Position numbers and translations under genes: made by a program. Positions 30,250 through 34,568 of a DNA stretch of 34,568 nt are shown here, in pieces. This stretch comes from DASTPP01 sp035762175 (lineage in GTDB: Bacteria > Myxococcota_A > Polyangia > Polyangiales > Polyangiaceae): the NCBI GenBank assembly GCA_035762175.1, contig DASTPP010000151.1, positions 1-34,568 on the forward strand, read 5' to 3'. Below the pieces are notes generated by a model. That model worked only from the letters and a program-made list of their open reading frames with translations. It made no database searches and had not been told where the DNA came from. Numbering within the stretch: position 1 is the first letter of the stretch; each line of letters starts with the position of its first letter.

Positions 30250-33162
30250 ATGCGCCTTCCGACGCGTCGAGTTCTACCGCCCGCCCCTCGGCCCGCCCTG
30301 GCCGCCATCGCCGCCTTGCTCGCCGCGCTGCTCGCTCTCGCCGCGCCCGCCGGCCCGGCCCGCGCCAGCGACGCCGCCGACGAGGCCGACCTGCAGTTTC
30401 AGCTCGGCACCGAGCGCTACCGCGCCGGCGACTTTCGCAACGCGCTGCAACACTTCCTGGCGTCCAACCGGCTGGTGCCCAACCGCAACGTCACCTTCAA
30501 CATCGCCCGCACCTACGAGCAGCTGCGCCAGTACCCCGACGCCTTCCGCTACTACGTGCTCGCCCGCGACGGCGAAGGCGACCCCGACGCCAAGCGCCGC
30601 GTCGACGAGTCGCTCGCGCGCCTGGCGCCCAACGTGGCGGTGCTGCGGGTGCAGACCGAGCCGCCCGGGGCCACCGTCTACCTCGACCGCAAAGATCTCG
30701 GGGCGCGCGCCACCACCCCGCGCCTGCTCGGCGTGCCGCCCGGCCGCTACCGCGTGCTCGTCGAGAAAGAGGGCTACGAGCCGGCCGAGGCCGCCGTCGA
30801 CGCCGCGCTCGGCCAGGAGCGCGACGTCAGCCTGAGGCTGACGCCCATCCTGGGCGAGGTCCGGCTCGAGGGCCCGATGCTCGGCGCGCAGGTGCGCGCC
30901 GACAGCGAGGCCGGGCCCGCCGCCTGCGCCCTGCCCTGCGCGCTCTCGCTGACGCCGGGCCGGCACACGCTCTTCGTCACCCAGGAGGGCTTCCGCGTCG
31001 CCGAGGTCGTGGTCGAGGTGCCCGCGCGCGGCTCGGTCACCGTCCGGCCGCAGCCGAACGCCTTGACCGGCACGCTCGTGGCGAGCAGCGGCGACGTGCG
31101 CGACGCGCTGGTCGAGGTGGACGGGCGCCCGAGCGGCTTCACCCCCGCCGTGCTGACCGCGCCCGTCGGCCGGCACCGGGTGCGCATCTCGCTCTCGGGC
31201 TTCCGGCCGGTCGAGCGCGAGGTCGAGGTGCGCCTGAACGAGCAGACCCGCCTCGCGGTCTCGCTCTCGACGCTCGAAGAGGTGTCGGCGGCCTCGCGCG
31301 CGGTCGAGTCGGTCGAGGACGCGCCCGCCTCGGTCTCGGTCATCTCGAGCCAAGAGCTCCGGGAGATGCAGTACCCGACCGTCGCCGAGGCCCTGCGCGG
31401 CACCCGCGGCGTCTACCTCACCGACGACCGCAGCTACACGCACCTCGGGTTCCGAGGCTTCGCGCGCACGAGCGACTACGGCAACAAGGTGCTCCTCTTG
31501 GTCGACGGCCAGCCGACCAACGACAATATCTTGTTCCAATCGTACTCGGGGTTCGAGGGCCGCACCGACCTCGGCGACGTCGAGCGCATCGAGGTGGTGC
31601 GCGGCCCCGGCTCGGTCGTCTACGGCACCGGCGCCTTCTTCGGCGTCGTCAACCTCGTCACCCGCCGCCGCGACGCCCCCGACCGCGTCGAGGTCGGCGC
31701 CTCGGCCGCCGAGTACGGCGTCGCCCGCGCCCGCGGCGCGGTGCAGCGCAAGCTCGGCGACGGTGCGGGCGTCTGGGCGAGCGTGGGCGTGGCCAAGGGC
31801 GCCGGGCGCGACTTCTCCTTCCCCGAGTACGCGGCCGAAGGGGGCAACGCGCAGGGCCGCGACGGCTTCGAAGCGGGCACCGTGCAGGGGCGCGTCTGGT
31901 GGCGCGACGTCACCGTGCAATGGTTCTTGCACCAGCGAAAGAAGAAGCTACCGACGGGCGAGTACGAGACGCTCTTCAACGACTCGCGCACCGACTTCGT
32001 CGACACCCGCGGCTTCGTCGAGGCCCGCTTCGAGCCGCGCCTCGGCGACGGGCTGCAGTCGCTGACGCGCGCGCACGCCAACCTCTACCGCTTCAACGCC
32101 GACCTGCCCTACGCCGAGGCCGACGGGGGCCTGGCGAGCGAGGTCTACCGGGGCGAGTGGGCCGGGCTCGAGCAGCGCTTCGTCTACGCCCCGACCGGCT
32201 CGCCCCTGCGCCTGACCCTCGGCGGCGAGGGCCAGCGGCACTTTCGTGCGAGCATCTACGGCGAAGACAACGCGGGCGCGTACCTCGACGTGAACCGGCC
32301 CTACTGGGTGGCGGCCGCGTACGGCAACGCCGACCTCGGCCTCGGCCGCTCGCTCAAGCTGAGCGCCGGCGCCCGCTTCGACTACTTCTCCACCTTCGGC
32401 TCTTCCGTCAACCCGCGCGCCGCCCTCATCATCCGCCCCTACGCCGGCGGCACGACCAAGCTGCTCGCCGGCAAGGCCTTCCGCGCGCCGAGCCCCTACG
32501 AGCTCTACAACGAGGGCGCCGTCCAGGTGTCGAACACCGATCTGCGGCCCGAGCAGGTCTACTCGGGCGAGGTCGAGCACTCGCACCGCTTCAGCCAGGC
32601 GGTCGTGGGCCTCGCCTCCGTCTACGCCAACTACGTCACCGATCTCATCGTGTCGCGCGACGCGGGCCTCGGCGACGGGCGGCAGACGCTCGACAATTCG
32701 TCCTCGCCCGCGCTCTCGACGGGGGCCGAGCTCGAGCTGCGCCGCGACTGGCGCGACGGCTGGATGGTCGCCTTCGCCTACGCCCTGCAGCGCACCCAGT
32801 ACCTCGACGACGACGGCGAGCGCCGCCGCGTGCCCAACTCCCCCGCCCACCTCGGCTCCGCCCGCGGCGCCGTGCCCATCGTGCGAAGGGCGCTCATGGC
32901 CATGACGCGCCTGACGGTCGAGAGCCCGCGCTACGACCGCTACGAGTATCCGGCCGACCCGCCGCAGCGACGCACCGAGGCGGCCGCCGTCTGGGACGTG
33001 GTGCTCTCGGGCGAGGCCGAGCGGGCGGGCGTGACCTACGCCCTCGGCCTCTACAACGCCTTCGACTGGCGCTACGCGGCGCCCGTCAGCTCCGAGTTCC
33101 GCCAGCGGACGGTCGTGCAGAACGGTCGAACCCTCTTGGTCTCGGGGGCGGTGGCGTTCTGA
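30250..33162 (+). CDS. TonB-dependent receptor with N-terminal TPR and PEGA modules
   Basis: 970 residues. Signal peptide cleaved near Ala39. TPR-like helices (about 44-115; FQLGTERYRAGDFRNALQHFLASNRLVPN). Three PEGA-like beta domains (about 129-200, 200-265, 270-345), each with PPG/PGRHRV..S..GF-type turns. Plug domain (about 350-475): DAPASVSVISSQEL, VAEALRGTRGVYL, LLLVDGQPTN, RIEVVRGPGSVVYGTGAFFGVVNLVT. The 22-strand barrel fills the rest and ends VSGAVAF with a terminal Phe. Plug and barrel identify an outer-membrane active transporter for a siderophore, vitamin B12 or oligosaccharide; the ligand is not evident. TPR plus PEGA in front of a plug is unusual: these modules usually sit on kinases. 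It probably forms one transcription unit with the pseudokinase. Confidence 0.93.
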   Translation: MRLPTRRVLPPAPRPALAAIAALLAALLALAAPAGPARASDAADEADLQFQLGTERYRAGDFRNALQHFLASNRLVPNRNVTFNIARTYEQLRQYPDAFRYYVLARDGEGDPDAKRRVDESLARLAPNVAVLRVQTEPPGATVYLDRKDLGARATTPRLLGVPPGRYRVLVEKEGYEPAEAAVDAALGQERDVSLRLTPILGEVRLEGPMLGAQVRADSEAGPAACALPCALSLTPGRHTLFVTQEGFRVAEVVVEVPARGSVTVRPQPNALTGTLVASSGDVRDALVEVDGRPSGFTPAVLTAPVGRHRVRISLSGFRPVEREVEVRLNEQTRLAVSLSTLEEVSAASRAVESVEDAPASVSVISSQELREMQYPTVAEALRGTRGVYLTDDRSYTHLGFRGFARTSDYGNKVLLLVDGQPTNDNILFQSYSGFEGRTDLGDVERIEVVRGPGSVVYGTGAFFGVVNLVTRRRDAPDRVEVGASAAEYGVARARGAVQRKLGDGAGVWASVGVAKGAGRDFSFPEYAAEGGNAQGRDGFEAGTVQGRVWWRDVTVQWFLHQRKKKLPTGEYETLFNDSRTDFVDTRGFVEARFEPRLGDGLQSLTRAHANLYRFNADLPYAEADGGLASEVYRGEWAGLEQRFVYAPTGSPLRLTLGGEGQRHFRASIYGEDNAGAYLDVNRPYWVAAAYGNADLGLGRSLKLSAGARFDYFSTFGSSVNPRAALIIRPYAGGTTKLLAGKAFRAPSPYELYNEGAVQVSNTDLRPEQVYSGEVEHSHRFSQAVVGLASVYANYVTDLIVSRDAGLGDGRQTLDNSSSPALSTGAELELRRDWRDGWMVAFAYALQRTQYLDDDGERRRVPNSPAHLGSARGAVPIVRRALMAMTRLTVESPRYDRYEYPADPPQRRTEAAAVWDVVLSGEAERAGVTYALGLYNAFDWRYAAPVSSEFRQRTVVQNGRTLLVSGAVAF

Positions 33163-33249
33163 GCCCGCCCGGGGGCGCGGCGGGCGCGCCCGGGGCCCCT
33201 GCGCGCCCGCCGAGGGGCGAAGGCGCGGCCGGGCCGCGACGCCCCGGAA

Positions 33250-33315
33250 CGCGGCCCGGGCGCGGCCGGGCCCCGGCGGCCCGGAGCGCGACCCGGGCGC
33301 GGCCGGGCCCCGGCG
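33250..33315. repeat. 37-bp tandem repeat between convergent genes
   Basis: Two copies (33250-33286 and 33287-33315, the second cut short) sharing CCCGGGCGCGGCCGGGCCCCGGCG, itself rich in inverted symmetry. A partial third copy precedes at about 33225. It ends 2 bp before the stop of the minus-strand gene and may serve as a bidirectional terminator for the two convergent genes. Confidence 0.6.
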
Positions 33316-33316
33316 C

Positions 33317-34504
33317 TCAGAGGGCGTCCCAGGCGCCCTGGAACGCGGGGCCGGGCGGGCCCGAGGTGTTGCTGAACTCGCCGATCTCGCCCCAGCGCCC
33401 GCCGTAGTTCACCCAGGCCTGGCCGTTCAGGGGCTTGCCGCGCTCGCCGACGTTGACGAGCCCGACCGAGGTGTCGAACTCGGGGCCCTCGCCGTCGGCC
33501 TGGTCGGTGAAGACGAAGTCGGGCGCCTCGGTCAGGTACTCGCCCGGCTTGTTGTACGTGGCGTGCGAGCCGAGGGCGACGTAGCCGACGGGGCGCGAGG
33601 TGCCGGGCACGAGCTCGAGGGCCGAGGCCGGGTGCGTGGTGCCGCCCGAGTGGGCCGCGTAGCGCGCCTGCGCGATCGCCTCGGACGCGTCGGCGACGAC
33701 GGTGATGTGCTCCCAGTCGGCCTCGTGGTCGAAGTTCGCGATGGTCGAGTTGAAGGGGTAAAAGAACCAGTATTGCACGTCGTAGCCGCCCGCGATCGTC
33801 TGGCTCTTCTTGACGTGGGCGTAGGCCCGCCAGTCGGCCGGCGGCGCGCCGCCGTGCGCGGCGTCGTCGGGCGGCTGCAGGAAGAACTCGAGGTGCTTGG
33901 CGTTCGAAGGGAGTTGGTCTTCGGCGTCGCCCGAATGTTGACAAAGGCTGCCGTTGTTCGGGTGGCTCTGCTGGCCCAGGTTGTCGGCCGTCACCTCGCC
34001 GAGCGCGAGGATCTCGTGGTCGAAGCAGTTGTCGTGATTGAAGCGCAGGTGCACGCGCGGCAGGTACCAGGCGACGCTGCCGGGCCGGTATTGCTCGTTC
34101 GCGGTCAGGCGCAAGAGGGGCGCGAAGCGCCGGGCGAGCGTGGTCTCGAGCCCGTCGTCGATGCCGTCGGCGTCGTCGTCGAGGCCCGTCAGCCCGCCGC
34201 CCTCGCCGCCGGCGCCCCCCGGCCCCGCGCCGCCCCCGCCCCCCGCGCCGCCCGGCCCCGCCCCGCCGGCCGGCGGCCCCGAGCCGCCCGAGCCGGCGTT
34301 GACGGGGTTGCCCCCCCAGCCCGCCTGGTTCGGGCTGCCGGCGCCGCCGCCCGAGGCGCTGTCGCCCCGGGGCACGCTGCCGTCGCCCGCGGCGCCCGCG
34401 GGCTCGTCGCCCGAGCCCCCGCAGTGCGCCCCGAGGGCGACGAAGGCGAGGGGGGTAACGAGCCTGGCGGCGAGGGAGAATAGATTTTTACCGTACGGCG
34501 CCAT
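33317..34504 (-). CDS. Vps62-domain lipoprotein
   Basis: 395 residues. Signal peptide with lipobox LGAHC (Cys28), a long Gly/Ala/Pro linker (about 30-105), a calcium-type Asp-rich motif LDDDADGIDDGLE, then a domain (about 125-395) with ARRFAPLLRL, EQYRPGSVAWYLPRVHLRF, VQYWFFYPFN, FDHEADWEHITVV and VALGSHATYNKPGEY. The YWFFYPFN / DWEHI / LGSHA pattern is that of the Vps62 family, best known in fungi and plants and as scattered bacterial genes; its biochemical role is not established. Likely lipid-anchored at the envelope. ATG at 34502-34504; no ribosome site, and a possible -10 (TAACGT, 34511-34516) sits 6 nt before it, so leaderless translation is possible. Convergent with the TonB receptor. 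Confidence 0.85.
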   Translation of the reverse strand: MAPYGKNLFSLAARLVTPLAFVALGAHCGGSGDEPAGAAGDGSVPRGDSASGGGAGSPNQAGWGGNPVNAGSGGSGPPAGGAGPGGAGGGGGAGPGGAGGEGGGLTGLDDDADGIDDGLETTLARRFAPLLRLTANEQYRPGSVAWYLPRVHLRFNHDNCFDHEILALGEVTADNLGQQSHPNNGSLCQHSGDAEDQLPSNAKHLEFFLQPPDDAAHGGAPPADWRAYAHVKKSQTIAGGYDVQYWFFYPFNSTIANFDHEADWEHITVVADASEAIAQARYAAHSGGTTHPASALELVPGTSRPVGYVALGSHATYNKPGEYLTEAPDFVFTDQADGEGPEFDTSVGLVNVGERGKPLNGQAWVNYGGRWGEIGEFSNTSGPPGPAFQGAWDAL

Positions 34505-34568
34505 CGTACTACGTTATCACGATTGCCCGCCCCGCCGCGCGCAATCGCCCGCCGCGCGCCGGCGGGCG
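34505..34568. other. Upstream region of the Vps62 gene, cut by the window edge
   Basis: 64 bp with an A+T-richer GATAACGTAGTACG stretch on the minus strand that could be the promoter, then G+C-rich sequence to the end. Nothing else is visible. Confidence 0.3.

Overview
The window is very G+C-rich DNA with near-complete use of G/C at third codon positions, many GTG/TTG starts, lipoproteins with Gly/Ala-rich linkers behind the lipobox, ECF-type sigma factors next to membrane partners, Ser/Thr kinases and PEGA/TPR modules. Together these point to a myxobacterium (Myxococcota, probably Polyangiales-like); this is inference from gene style, because no rRNA or other marker gene is present.

Left part (1-6532, all minus strand, transcribed right to left): a putative outer-membrane barrel-like protein, an ECF sigma factor, a translationally coupled single-pass membrane protein (anti-sigma/TPR-like), then three paralogous lipoproteins, two of which are recent tandem duplicates. 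A roughly 950-bp gene-free stretch (6533-7487) holds a 303-bp palindromic element with 76-bp arms and an array of about eight 42-43-bp tandem repeats, each with a 10-bp palindromic core.

Middle part (7488-21589): a polysaccharide/glycan locus. On the minus strand are a GNAT acetyltransferase and a GT4 glycosyltransferase. On the plus strand, divergent across a 228-bp gap containing a 28-bp near-perfect palindrome, come a heparinase II/III-like lipoprotein and then a run of six genes: a winged-helix-like protein, a MurG-like glycosyltransferase, a 1304-residue fusion (MurG-like GT + GT4 + radical SAM/SPASM), a second radical SAM protein and two unrecognised proteins. Every junction in this run is a 4-bp GTGA or ATGA overlap, so the six products are probably made together. 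The fusion gene carries an in-frame 126-bp MITE-like palindromic insertion. This operon is the best candidate for an undescribed system: two (or three) glycosyl transfers coupled to radical chemistry, substrate unknown.

Right part (21583-34504): a minus-strand group with a zinc-finger/kinase/TolB-propeller protein, an SMP-30-like lipoprotein, a myxobacterial-style sigma factor and an NAD-dependent epimerase; a 1.2-kb gene-poor gap with two similar sigma-70-like promoters; a plus-strand pseudokinase (lost VAIK Lys and DFG Asp) followed by a TPR-PEGA-TonB-dependent receptor; and a convergent minus-strand Vps62-domain lipoprotein. I saw no rRNA, tRNA, CRISPR array, transposase or origin.
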